DNA of 64,000 nucleotides, taken from the NCBI GenBank assembly GCA_903871875.1, contig CAIQIR010000094.1:1-64000 (forward strand), written 5' to 3'. The stretch comes from an uncultured Schlesneria sp. (GTDB lineage: Bacteria; Planctomycetota; Planctomycetia; Planctomycetales; Planctomycetaceae). The notes under the pieces were generated by a model, which saw only the letters and a program-made list of their open reading frames with translations, made no database searches and was not told where the DNA came from. The position numbers and the translations under genes were made by a program. This document shows, in pieces, positions 44,739-53,195 of this stretch (position 1 is the stretch's first letter; each line of letters opens with the position of its first letter).

Positions 44739-45601
44739 GAAGCTGCCTTTACGAAGGTGTCGTGCAACATCGACGGCTTGATCCCGTCGAGCATTCGTTT
44801 CGATATCGGTTGTTCCTTGTCTTCGTGGACTTGGCGGAATTGGATTCGTTGTTCGGGCAACGCGGATTCTGGTCGACGCACTGGCCGGCACTGGCGTGGT
44901 TCCGCCGCGCCGACTATTTGGGCGACCCGGCTCGCCCGCTGGAAGACTGCGTACGCGAATTGGTTGAGCAGCGGACGGGATATCGTCCGTCCGGTCCGAT
45001 CGGATTGCTGACCAATTTCCGCTATTTCGGTTTCGGCATGAATCCGGTCAGCTTCTACTACTGTTTTGATGCGGCTGGCGAGCGGGTCGAAACGCTTGTG
45101 GCGGAAGTCAGCAACACACCGTGGAACGAGCGGCACTGGTACGTGCTGGATTTCGCCGGTCAGGATCTTGTAGCAGCACTCTCCGACCAGGACTCGGCCA
45201 GCCCGGAGTTTCGGCAGCCTGCGGGGCGGTTCGAGCATCCCAAAGAGTTTCACGTGTCGCCGTTCATGCCCATGGAGATGACCTACCACTGGCGGGTGAC
45301 CGAACCGCGCGAGTGGCTGGCACTGACCATCGAGAACCACGCGCACGGCTCGAAACGCTTCGATGCGACGTTGTCACTGCAACGGCGGCCGATCACGTCC
45401 TGGCAGCTTGCTCGCGCGCTGGTGCGGTATCCGTTGATGACCGGGCGAATCTTTCTGGGAATCTACTGGCAGGCGCTGCGTCTGTGGCTGAAGCGGGTTC
45501 CGTACGTGCCGCATCCACGGACTGCCGTTCCGATGGCGTCTGTTTCTATACCACCTGTTTCGTCCCCGAATTCTTCATCCTCAAAGCAAGTGACACCATG
45601 A
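44735..45601 (+). CDS. DUF1365 (COG3496) family protein
   Basis: 288 aa from the ATG at 44735, overlapping the previous stop. Family motifs: L(Y)[45 protein letters not shown] and [11 protein letters not shown]. The enzymatic role is not established, but its constant neighbours (COG2907, Cfa) point to fatty-acid modification in phospholipids. It overlaps the first Cfa-like gene by 4 bp. Confidence 0.93.
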   Translation: MRSCLYEGVVQHRRLDPVEHSFRYRLFLVFVDLAELDSLFGQRGFWSTHWPALAWFRRADYLGDPARPLEDCVRELVEQRTGYRPSGPIGLLTNFRYFGFGMNPVSFYYCFDAAGERVETLVAEVSNTPWNERHWYVLDFAGQDLVAALSDQDSASPEFRQPAGRFEHPKEFHVSPFMPMEMTYHWRVTEPREWLALTIENHAHGSKRFDATLSLQRRPITSWQLARALVRYPLMTGRIFLGIYWQALRLWLKRVPYVPHPRTAVPMASVSIPPVSSPNSSSSKQVTP

Positions 45602-46938
45602 GCATCACGTTCGCACCGAAATCATCGAGCCGTTCTACGAAATCGCCTGCGAACTTGTCGCCGATCGAGGGAAACTCCGTATCCCTGCCGAAACGCCTGG
45701 GCCTTGTGAACCGTCTCGCGCGGCGGCTGGTATTGGGAAATCTGCAGGAACTGCAAGGCGGCACCATTCAGTTGGTGGATTCGACCGGCTCAACGACGCT
45801 CGGCCAGGGTGGTGACTTGCGGTGCGACATGCGAGTTCACAACCCGGCATTCTTCAGTCATGCCGTGTTGGGCGGAAGCCTGTCGGTGGCTGAGTCGTAT
45901 CTGCGCGGCGATTGGGACTGCGATGATCTAACGTCGTTCTTTCGGATCTTCGTGCGGAACATCGAAACGGCGGACAAGATCGATCGGGGACTTTCCCAGA
46001 TCGCCACGCTGGTCAACCGGCTGTATCACGCCTGGCACATCAACAGCAAATCGGGAAGCCGCCGGAACATTCATGCGCATTATGATCTCGGCAATGACTT
46101 CTTCCGGCTGATGCTCGATGATACGCTAGCCTATTCGAGCGGCATCTTCACCACGCCAGCCAGCACGCTGCGTGACGCTTCGCTGGAAAAGATGGACCGC
46201 ATCTGCCGAAAGCTCGATCTGCAGCCGGGCGATCATCTGCTCGAAATCGGCACCGGTTGGGGCGGGTTGGCGGTCCACGCGGCCACGCAGTTTGGCTGTC
46301 GGGTGACCACGACGACAATCTCGCAGCAGCAGTTCGATGTGGCCCGCCGGCGAATTGAAGAGGCGGGCTTGTCCGATCGCGTGACGCTGCTATTGCAGGA
46401 CTACCGCGACTTGACCGGGCAGTACGACAAGCTCGTTTCCGTCGAGATGATCGAAGCAGTCGGGCACCGCTACTTGGACACGTACTTTCACAAATGCAGC
46501 GAGCTGCTCAAACCTAACGGCACGTTCGTGCTGCAGGGGATCGTGATGCCGGACCGCCGCTACGCCAAGTATTTGCGGTCGGTCGACTTCATCCAGCGGT
46601 ACGTCTTCCCTGGAGGTTGCCTGCCGTCGGTGGGCGCGATGTTGGATTCGATGGGCCGCGCAACCGACTTGAGGTTCGTTCACGCCGAGGACTTCGGCAC
46701 GCACTACGCACAGACGCTCCGCGAGTGGCGGCAGCGATTTCATGAGCGGCTGGAAGATGTTCGCGGACTTGGGTTTCCCGACCGCTTCATTCGCATGTGG
46801 AACTACTACCTGAGTTACTGCGAAGCGGCGTTCGACGAACGATTCACCGGCGTCGTCCAAATCCAATTCGACAAGCCGCTCTGCCGACGCGACCCGATCT
46901 CGATCGGCTCGCAAGCAGCCGCGTGGAGGTCGGCATGA
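45598..46938 (+). CDS. Cyclopropane-fatty-acyl-phospholipid synthase-like methyltransferase 1
   Basis: 446 aa from the ATG at 45598, overlapping DUF1365. The N-terminal ~130 residues form the helical lipid-binding part ([20 protein letters not shown]), and [19 protein letters not shown] plus YSSGIF are standard. SAM-binding [14 protein letters not shown], then a Cfa-type [12 protein letters not shown] and IQRYVFPGG. It should transfer a methyl or methylene group from SAM to unsaturated acyl chains of membrane phospholipids; cyclopropane versus other methylated products cannot be told apart from sequence. Confidence 0.94.
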   Translation: MSITFAPKSSSRSTKSPANLSPIEGNSVSLPKRLGLVNRLARRLVLGNLQELQGGTIQLVDSTGSTTLGQGGDLRCDMRVHNPAFFSHAVLGGSLSVAESYLRGDWDCDDLTSFFRIFVRNIETADKIDRGLSQIATLVNRLYHAWHINSKSGSRRNIHAHYDLGNDFFRLMLDDTLAYSSGIFTTPASTLRDASLEKMDRICRKLDLQPGDHLLEIGTGWGGLAVHAATQFGCRVTTTTISQQQFDVARRRIEEAGLSDRVTLLLQDYRDLTGQYDKLVSVEMIEAVGHRYLDTYFHKCSELLKPNGTFVLQGIVMPDRRYAKYLRSVDFIQRYVFPGGCLPSVGAMLDSMGRATDLRFVHAEDFGTHYAQTLREWRQRFHERLEDVRGLGFPDRFIRMWNYYLSYCEAAFDERFTGVVQIQFDKPLCRRDPISIGSQAAAWRSA

Positions 46939-47984
46939 GCCTGTTGTCCTTCGGTATTGATGCTGTGGAACGCGGATTGATTCCGGATGTGATCACTCGT
47001 GCGGTGATTCGGCAGATGTGCAAGCAACGCCTGCGCGAGTCCAGTTGCAGCCGTACCGATGCTGATTCGCCAGAATTCCAAGCGTTCGTAAAATCGATGC
47101 ACGTGGGGCCGATTGCACCTGTTCCTGAAATGGCCAATCAACAGCATTACGAATTGCCTCCGGAGTTCTTCGCCGCAATACTCGGCCCGCACCGCAAATA
47201 CAGCTCGTGCTTTTTTCCAACGACAAGTACTTCGTTGGCTGAAGCGGAAACGTCCGCGCTCGAAATCACCTGCCAACGGGCGGGCATCGACGAAGGCCAG
47301 ACGATTCTGGAGCTTGGCTGTGGCTGGGGTTCGCTCTCGTTGTGGATAGCCGGGCGGTATCGCGGCTGCCGCATCACTGCCGTCTCGAATTCGGCTCCCC
47401 AACGGCGATTCATTGAAAACGAAGCAGCGTCGCGCGGACTGACGAACCTGCACGTTATCACCGCCGACATGAATGAGTTCTCAGCCGGGACACATCAATT
47501 CGACCGTGTCGTCTCGGTGGAAATGTTCGAGCACATGAGGAATTACGAGCTCCTGCTAGAACGAATCGCATCATGGCTGCGGCCGGATGGCAGACTCTTT
47601 GTTCATCATTTCTGTCATCGGACACTTGCGTATCCCTACGAAACTGAGGGCGACGCGAACTGGATGGGCCGTTACTTCTTCACGGGTGGCTTGATGCCCA
47701 GCGAAAACATGCTGCGGCAGTTTGACCGGCACATGACAGTTGTCGATCAATGGCGGTGGGACGGCACTCACTATCAGCGCACCTCCGAAGCGTGGCTCAC
47801 AAACCTGGATGCCCGCTGCGGCGAAGTGCTGCCGGTTCTTGAAGCGACCTACGGTCGAGGTGCGGCGCGACGGTGGCTGCACCGCTGGCGCATGTTCTTT
47901 CTCGCAGTTGCCGAGTTGTTCGGCTACTCGAACGGCAGCGAATGGTTCGTGACTCATGCGATTTTGCAACCGAACGGAAAGTAA
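46935..47984 (+). CDS. Cfa-like SAM-dependent methyltransferase 2
   Basis: 349 aa, ATG at 46935, overlapping the first methyltransferase by 4 bp. It is shorter and more diverged: QQHYELPPEFFAAILGPHRKYSS, SAM motif ILELGCGWGSLSLWIAGRY and SVEMFEHMRNYE. It matches a second Cfa branch (COG2230-like, ~340-350 aa) that often lies beside DUF1295 proteins. It probably performs another methyl transfer in the same lipid pathway rather than duplicating the first enzyme. Confidence 0.9.
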   Translation: MSLLSFGIDAVERGLIPDVITRAVIRQMCKQRLRESSCSRTDADSPEFQAFVKSMHVGPIAPVPEMANQQHYELPPEFFAAILGPHRKYSSCFFPTTSTSLAEAETSALEITCQRAGIDEGQTILELGCGWGSLSLWIAGRYRGCRITAVSNSAPQRRFIENEAASRGLTNLHVITADMNEFSAGTHQFDRVVSVEMFEHMRNYELLLERIASWLRPDGRLFVHHFCHRTLAYPYETEGDANWMGRYFFTGGLMPSENMLRQFDRHMTVVDQWRWDGTHYQRTSEAWLTNLDARCGEVLPVLEATYGRGAARRWLHRWRMFFLAVAELFGYSNGSEWFVTHAILQPNGK

Positions 47985-47987
47985 ACC

Positions 47988-48776
47988 ATGTCACCGCTGG
48001 CCTCGATGTTAATCAACTCATTGTTGGTCGTAATCGCCTCGATGACCTGCTTGTGGCTGATCAGCCTCGTGCGTCGGGACGCGAGCATTATCGATGCGTT
48101 TTGGGGAACGGGGTTCGTGCTCGTGACTTGGTACACGCTGGCCACTTCGCCGCCGGCGCAATCAGTCGAACGGACGTGGCTGCTCGGCATTTTGACGACG
48201 ATTTGGGGTTTGCGGCTGTCGTTGTATCTACTTTGGAGAAACCACGGACACGGGGAAGACCGGCGATATCGGGCGATGCGGGAACATCACGGTCCACGGT
48301 TCTGGTGGGTCAGCTTTGTGACCGTGTTCCTGTTGCAGGCCGTCATCCTGTGGCTTGTGTCGCTGCCGATCCAGGCCGCAATGGTTGCCGCGGAATCGAA
48401 GCCGCTCGGCTGGCTCGACCTGGCGGGATTGGCCTTATGGAGCATCGGCCTGTTCTTTGAAGCGGTCGGCGATTACCAAATGGCCCGATACCAGGCCGAT
48501 CCCAACAACGCGGGCCGGGTCATGGATCGCGGCTTGTGGCGACTGACGCGCCATCCGAATTACTTCGGAGATTTCTGCGTCTGGTGGGGCCTGTACCTGA
48601 TCGCCTTCGCGGGTGGAGCAGCGTGGACGATCTTCAGCCCGCTTTTGATGTCGTTCCTTCTGATCAAAGTTTCCGGCGTGACACTGCTGGAAAAATCGAT
48701 CACCGTCCGCCGCCTCGACTACGCGGCCTATCAGGCAAGAACCAGCTCATTCCTGCCGTGGCCGCCGAACAAGTAA
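47988..48776 (+). CDS. DUF1295 (COG3752) steroid-5-alpha-reductase-like membrane protein
   Basis: 262 aa with about six hydrophobic segments. The C-terminal RGLWRLTRHPNYFGDFCVWWG and the final L.KSI..R...Y..Y...TS.F.PW.P are the DUF1295/isoprenylcysteine-methyltransferase-superfamily signature, binding a cofactor such as NADPH or SAM. It starts 3 bp after the previous gene and completes the COG2907-DUF1365-Cfa-Cfa-DUF1295 module. Confidence 0.93.
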   Translation: MSPLASMLINSLLVVIASMTCLWLISLVRRDASIIDAFWGTGFVLVTWYTLATSPPAQSVERTWLLGILTTIWGLRLSLYLLWRNHGHGEDRRYRAMREHHGPRFWWVSFVTVFLLQAVILWLVSLPIQAAMVAAESKPLGWLDLAGLALWSIGLFFEAVGDYQMARYQADPNNAGRVMDRGLWRLTRHPNYFGDFCVWWGLYLIAFAGGAAWTIFSPLLMSFLLIKVSGVTLLEKSITVRRLDYAAYQARTSSFLPWPPNK

Positions 48777-48873
48777 TTCCGCGACCGCCCCACCGAGCAC
48801 GGGTGACCGACGGTATGAAAGGTCGCGACGAGTATTTTGAAAGTGCTTCTACTAATTTCGGAGCTTCCAATTG

Positions 48874-49290
48874 ATGAAGAAGATCTGTGTTGGAGATCGA
48901 GCCCCCGATTTCTTTGCCGTTGCAAACACAGGGCAGGTCATTCGATTGACGGATTATCTCCATCATCAGGCGGTTGTGCTGTTCTTTTACCCCAAGGACG
49001 ATTCGCCAGGATGCACCATGCAAGCCTGCGCCTTTCGGGACGCCTATGAAGACTTTGCAACGGCAGAAGCCGTTGTGATCGGCGTAAGTGACGATATGCT
49101 CGAAAGCCATCGTCAATTCGTCGTGAAACGACGGTTGCCGTTCCTCCTTCTGAGCGACTCCGATGGTCAGATCAAGACGGCTTTCGGTGTTCGCAAAACC
49201 TTTGGCCTCTTCCCCGGCCGCGTAACTTATGTCATCGATCGACAAGGCATCGTGCGTTTGATTGCGAACTCGCAATTAGATGTTTTGTGA
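48874..49290 (+). CDS. bcp: Bcp/PrxQ peroxiredoxin truncated by a TGA near its C-terminus
   Basis: 138 aa from the ATG at 48874 (a TTG lies one codon earlier). The active-site block FYPKDDSPGCTMQACAFRD has peroxidatic and resolving Cys five residues apart. The frame ends at TGA (49288-49290) after NSQLDVL, but continues open for 31 more codons to 49386, encoding HVREALQIVREQ, which is the normal Bcp C-terminal helix. A CGA-to-TGA change would explain this. The catalytic core is complete, so the short form may still work. Confidence 0.85.
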   Translation: MKKICVGDRAPDFFAVANTGQVIRLTDYLHHQAVVLFFYPKDDSPGCTMQACAFRDAYEDFATAEAVVIGVSDDMLESHRQFVVKRRLPFLLLSDSDGQIKTAFGVRKTFGLFPGRVTYVIDRQGIVRLIANSQLDVL

Positions 49291-49392
49291 CATGTTCGCG
49301 AGGCGCTACAGATTGTCCGTGAACAGACTTCAGCAAAAGAGCCCGATGAATTCACAGAACCTTCCTTGAACAGAAAATCTGGTTGAAAATTG

Positions 49393-50379
49393 ATGAAACA
49401 CGAAAGAGTGGGGATCATCGGAGCAGGAATCGCAGGACTCGTTTGCGCCGATCGGCTTCATCGCGAAGGGATCGCGGTCACGATCCTGGAGAAATCTCGT
49501 GGCGTTGGTGGACGATCTGCAACCCGACGTCTGGATGAATCTAGTTGTGATCACGGTGCCCAGTACTTCACCATCAGTGATCCACTTTTTGCGGAACGAA
49601 CTGCCGAGTGGCGTAAACAGGGCGTTGTCGATGTTTGGCAAGGGCGGATTGTCTCGATCGAAGCAGGTATGATTCGCGATCTTAACCAGCCACGTGAGCG
49701 TCTCGTTGGCACACCGGGCATGAATAGTATCGGAAAATATCTGGCCCTGAATTTGGACGTGAGAAGCAACATTGAGGTCGAAGGCGTGGAACGCTTGGAC
49801 GAGCACTGGCGAGTTGTAGATAATGCAGGTCATGCATACGGGCCGTTTGATGTCCTGATTTCAACGGCACCGCCTTTTCAAACTTCGCGACTTTTCTCCG
49901 AATGGTCTCAGCAATTGGCCGAACAACTCGAATGCGTCATGATGCTACCGTGCTGGACGGTAATTCTGCGTTTTTCCGCTCCGTTAACGATCGAGTTTGA
50001 CGGTGCCTTTGTCAACGGCTCGCCGCTGAGCTGGATCGCTCGGAATAACAGCAAGCCGGGACGCGGGGCGCCAGAGTGTTGGGTGCTCCATGCATCCGCC
50101 GAGTGGTCAGCGTCGCAAGTTGACGGCGAGCCTGCAGAAGTGGGATCCGCATTGACGAATGAGTTTTGGAAACTCTTTGGTAGAGAACTTGCGCGTCCAT
50201 CGCTCGTCGTCTCTCATCGATGGCGTTATGCGCTACCTCGTGATGTTTTGCCGATGCGATTCTTGTTCGACGACAAATTACGGATGGGATGCGCCGGTGA
50301 CTGGTGTGGAGGGCCACGGATTGAGGGTGCTTTTCTCAGCGGCGACGCGTTGGCAACTCATCTCCTCGAAAAACAATAA
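49393..50379 (+). CDS. Renalase-like FAD-dependent oxidoreductase (COG3380)
   Basis: 328 aa from the ATG at 49393. N-terminal FAD motif VGIIGAGIAGLVCADRL, then ILEKSRGVGGRSATRR and DHGAQYFT, which identify the COG3380 renalase-type group, and a C-terminal CAGDWCGGPRIEGAFLSG that closes the FAD site. Bacterial members oxidise aberrant dihydro-nicotinamide forms or have unknown substrates. They are frequent in light- and oxidative-stress regulons. It follows the peroxiredoxin closely. Confidence 0.92.
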   Translation: MKHERVGIIGAGIAGLVCADRLHREGIAVTILEKSRGVGGRSATRRLDESSCDHGAQYFTISDPLFAERTAEWRKQGVVDVWQGRIVSIEAGMIRDLNQPRERLVGTPGMNSIGKYLALNLDVRSNIEVEGVERLDEHWRVVDNAGHAYGPFDVLISTAPPFQTSRLFSEWSQQLAEQLECVMMLPCWTVILRFSAPLTIEFDGAFVNGSPLSWIARNNSKPGRGAPECWVLHASAEWSASQVDGEPAEVGSALTNEFWKLFGRELARPSLVVSHRWRYALPRDVLPMRFLFDDKLRMGCAGDWCGGPRIEGAFLSGDALATHLLEKQ

Positions 50380-50574
50380 CGCATTTTGAATTCCATTCGC
50401 GTGATTGCATCTGGCGCGTGAATCACGAGGAGACTGGTCAGTTTACACACCGATCGCTTTCAAACAATGATCAAAGTCCGAGCGATTTAGAGCCTTCGAA
50501 TCAGTCGCAAATCAATTGTGACCCTGCTGAAAAACTCAGGTAATCACGTCAGCGGCAACTGCTTGATAAATGTT

Positions 50575-50600
50575 GTTAACAATATTGATTCAATGCGGTT
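50575..50600 (+). promoter_or_regulatory. Promoter signature GTTAA-N17-GGTT (exact)
   Basis: GTTAACAA (50575-50582), 14 bp, GGTT (50597-50600), 102 bp before the alpha/beta hydrolase start. The spacer end ATTCAATGC is almost the same as in the copy before the sigma gene (53038-53063). Confidence 0.62.
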
Positions 50601-50702
50601 TTTCGATAAGTGACCGAGCAGCTTCGTCGGTCGTGTTCATTCTCGGTGAAAGCAGGCAAGATGTTGTCAATGGCATTCACCTGAGCTTCAATCGTCAAGG
50701 TG

Positions 50703-51374
50703 ATGGTATTTATGAGCGTCGCGTTCGCGAGTGGTGCAGGACAAGTGAAAAAAGTCCGATCCCGAGATTTGATTGTGCTCGTTCACGGACTGGGAGGGAA
50801 TTCGCTGTGGATGTTACCAATCAAGTGGCGGCTTGTTGGTCTTGGGTACCGTTGTTTGACTTGGAGTTACGCGAGCTTTCGCAAATCGATCTCTACGCAT
50901 GGTCGGCAACTGCGTGAGTTTTTGGAGACCGAGTTGGCCGCTGAGAAGCGTGTACATTTTGTGGCGCATAGCATGGGTGCCATAGTCGTCCGCGCAGCAG
51001 TTGCATCGGCACCGCCTGAAAATCTGGGGCGTGTCGTTTTTTGGGCCTCACCGAATTCCGGTTCAGCTGCGGCTTTGGCGATTGACCGATTGAGTCGATC
51101 ACGCTTTCAAACGATTTCAGAACTCTCCAGCCGGCGTGACAGTTTTGTCAATCGCTTGCCTGTCTGGTGCGGCCGAGACCTGGGCATTATTGCTGCCAAA
51201 TTCGATTCGGTCGTGTCACTTGAGAGCACTTTTGCGATCAATCAAACGGATCACGTGATTGTCAATGCGACCCACGCGGGGGTGCTGTTCTCTCGCCAGG
51301 CCGCATTACAGACCGCGAGCTTTCTGAAATATGGACGATTTCGGCAACCATTACGCATCACTTATCGCTCATGA
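50703..51374 (+). CDS. Alpha/beta hydrolase (lipase-like)
   Basis: 223 aa from the ATG at 50703 (a GTG lies one codon upstream). VLVHGLGGNSLWMLPIKWRL forms the oxyanion-hole region and HFVAHSMGAIVVR carries the nucleophile in AHSMG. A candidate Asp lies in the region around 150-175 and a late His in NATHAGVL. It resembles PGAP1/esterase-type hydrolases that act on lipids. An exact promoter signature upstream links it to the shared regulon. The gene converges with the folE pair. Confidence 0.87.
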   Translation: MVFMSVAFASGAGQVKKVRSRDLIVLVHGLGGNSLWMLPIKWRLVGLGYRCLTWSYASFRKSISTHGRQLREFLETELAAEKRVHFVAHSMGAIVVRAAVASAPPENLGRVVFWASPNSGSAAALAIDRLSRSRFQTISELSSRRDSFVNRLPVWCGRDLGIIAAKFDSVVSLESTFAINQTDHVIVNATHAGVLFSRQAALQTASFLKYGRFRQPLRITYRS

Positions 51375-51546
51375 ATTGTCGCTTTATCTAGACCACCATT
51401 GTCACCGCTTTCGATCGCGACGCTCACTTTTGCTGCCCTCACGTCCAATAAGACGGCCCGGCATTTACCAGGCGATTTAAAAAATGGAGGGTGATCTAAA
51501 CAAAGCGCTTTACAGCCGTCTCTCGCACCAATTTCATCATCTGGTT

Positions 51547-52047
51547 TTAGAGTGGTTGAAGCTCTTGAGTGCCTTCAGCCTGGGCACACAACTGTGAATG
51601 TCGTCGATGAGGATAACGACTGTCATCGACCCAGTCCTCACGAGTGTACGTGACGACAGACGTATCGGTCTCTCGAACGTCGATTCGTTGGAGTCGAAAA
51701 CCAAATTCGGTAATTTCGGTGAAAAGCTGATAAGCCAGATTCTCGACAGTTGTCGGGGCATCGAAAATCTTCATTCGCAGTGTCTCACCCGTGCGCTCCA
51801 TATGCGAACACAATGTTTCAAAAAGCGGATCGGCGGAATGGATCAGCATCGCGTGGTCATAATGATTCTTCAGCAAAGGCTCAATTTGTTCGTCGAAATC
51901 GGCAAAGAGCGTACTGATTGCACCAGTACGTTCGACTTCGAAGAAGCAACTCACCCCGTATCGGTGTCCATGCAGGTTTCGGCACTTATCCAACAATTGT
52001 TCGTTGCGATGGGCCGCGTAAAATTTGTAGTCTTTCTGAATAATCAT
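51547..52047 (-). CDS. 6-pyruvoyl-tetrahydropterin synthase/QueD homologue
   Basis: 166 aa from the ATG at 52047 with AAAGAG upstream; the longer frame lies over folE and is a shadow. The zinc and catalytic block CRNLHGHRY (C...HGH) is complete, followed by DFDEQIEPLLK..YDHAMLI and a late PTTVENLAYQLF. It converts dihydroneopterin triphosphate to a tetrahydropterin or to carboxy-tetrahydropterin; which one is open. folE lies 104 bp upstream on the same strand and supplies its substrate. Confidence 0.9.
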   Translation of the reverse strand: MIIQKDYKFYAAHRNEQLLDKCRNLHGHRYGVSCFFEVERTGAISTLFADFDEQIEPLLKNHYDHAMLIHSADPLFETLCSHMERTGETLRMKIFDAPTTVENLAYQLFTEITEFGFRLQRIDVRETDTSVVTYTREDWVDDSRYPHRRHSQLCAQAEGTQELQPL

Positions 52048-52151
52048 GAACTTTTCTCTTTCAAGGTTCGTGCAGGTACACATGCGGATCGGTGTTGATT
52101 GAAATGACGTGGACGCCCGCTTTGACCCCGTCGATCTTTCCCGACTTGCCT

Positions 52152-52805
52152 TCAATTTGTGATCAACGACATGACTTCGGCGCGACTTGCCGGATTCGAT
52201 TTGAACAGCCCTCGCACGGCGCTCGTAATGGTGCGACTCCCCGGCTTGCAAACACCCCGAATGCTCATGCATGAATGCTCGGCGCTGATCACGACTGCGA
52301 CGCCTTTCGTTTCTAATTCAGCCTCGATCAGGTCCGCGATCTGCTGAGTTAAACGCTCTTGCACCTGAGGTCGATGGCCAATTTCCTCGACGACACGAGC
52401 AAGCTTACTCAGTCCAGTGACACTTCCATTGGGGAGATAGGCGACATGAGCCACTCCCGAAAATGGCAATAAATGATGCTCACACATGCTGGTGAAACCA
52501 ATATCTCGCACGAGCACCATTTCGTCATAAGATTCAGCGAACTTCACCCGGAGATGGCGAGCCGGATCCTGGGAAAGTCCTGAAAACATCTCTGCGTACA
52601 TCTTCGCCACTCTTCTTGGTGTCTCAAGTAGACCATCACGATCCGGATCTTCACCAACAGCCTTCAAAATCGTTCGAACAGCTTGTTCAATCGCCCTCAA
52701 ATCGACCGGTTGAGCCGCCCGGTTGTCGATCCGCTCCGGCAACTCGGAATTACAACGAAGTTCGATTGCTTGAATTCTTGTTTCTCGTGTTCGCAAGATA
52801 GTCAT
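52152..52805 (-). CDS. folE: GTP cyclohydrolase I
   Basis: 217 aa from the ATG at 52805. All hallmarks are present: [20 protein letters not shown], the zinc-binding [15 protein letters not shown]-like [10 protein letters not shown] and the late [17 protein letters not shown]. It makes dihydroneopterin triphosphate from GTP. folE is a recurrent member of LitR-controlled light regulons, where pterin may serve as a photolyase or cryptochrome chromophore. An exact GTTAA-N17-GGTT signature lies 72 bp upstream. Confidence 0.96.
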   Translation of the reverse strand: MTILRTRETRIQAIELRCNSELPERIDNRAAQPVDLRAIEQAVRTILKAVGEDPDRDGLLETPRRVAKMYAEMFSGLSQDPARHLRVKFAESYDEMVLVRDIGFTSMCEHHLLPFSGVAHVAYLPNGSVTGLSKLARVVEEIGHRPQVQERLTQQIADLIEAELETKGVAVVISAEHSCMSIRGVCKPGSRTITSAVRGLFKSNPASRAEVMSLITN

Positions 52806-52877
52806 CGGGGTTCCTGAAATTATCAGTGATGTCGGTCGTGTATGGGCATAGAACTCAGTCTGCTCCAACGGCTGTCT

Positions 52878-52903
52878 AACCGTCGTTCGCGAGCCGAGTT
52901 AAC
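52878..52903 (-). promoter_or_regulatory. Promoter signature GTTAA-N17-GGTT (exact)
   Basis: On the minus strand GTTAACTC (52903-52896), 14 bp, GGTT (52881-52878) followed by AGACAG, 72 bp before folE. It lies back to back with the plus-strand copy at 53038 in the folE/sigma divergent region. Confidence 0.66.
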
Positions 52904-53037
52904 CGAAATAATCTCTTCTTCCGGAAGTTACATCGTTGATTCGCCCATACCTGGCGCTTCGTTGCGGCTCAATCGGCTCTTTACTGTGCATCGGGAAACA
53001 GCTTTTTCGTTCTTGGAATCGAGAATCCTGCAAACGC

Positions 53038-53063
53038 GTTAAGACGACAATTCAAATGCGGTT
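53038..53063 (+). promoter_or_regulatory. Promoter signature GTTAA-N17-GGTT (exact)
   Basis: GTTAAGAC (53038-53045), 14 bp, GGTT (53060-53063) followed by AGTGTCAG, similar to the folE copy (AGACAG). It is 132 bp before the sigma-factor start and suggests the sigma gene is itself under this control. Confidence 0.66.
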
Positions 53064-53195
53064 AGTGTCAGGTCAGAAAGCACGATTTGCGTGAAATCAC
53101 GGTGAGTGCTGGACGAAACGCAAACATAAAACCGTAGCAAATCTAACTGAGTTGCCGATTTAGAGCGGGATTCGATCGAGAGGAGAAATTGAGTC

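Noticed and set aside
45121-45597. N-terminal extension of the first Cfa-like protein
   Set aside because: The frame is open but lies over DUF1365; the overlapping ATG at 45598 gives the normal N-terminus.
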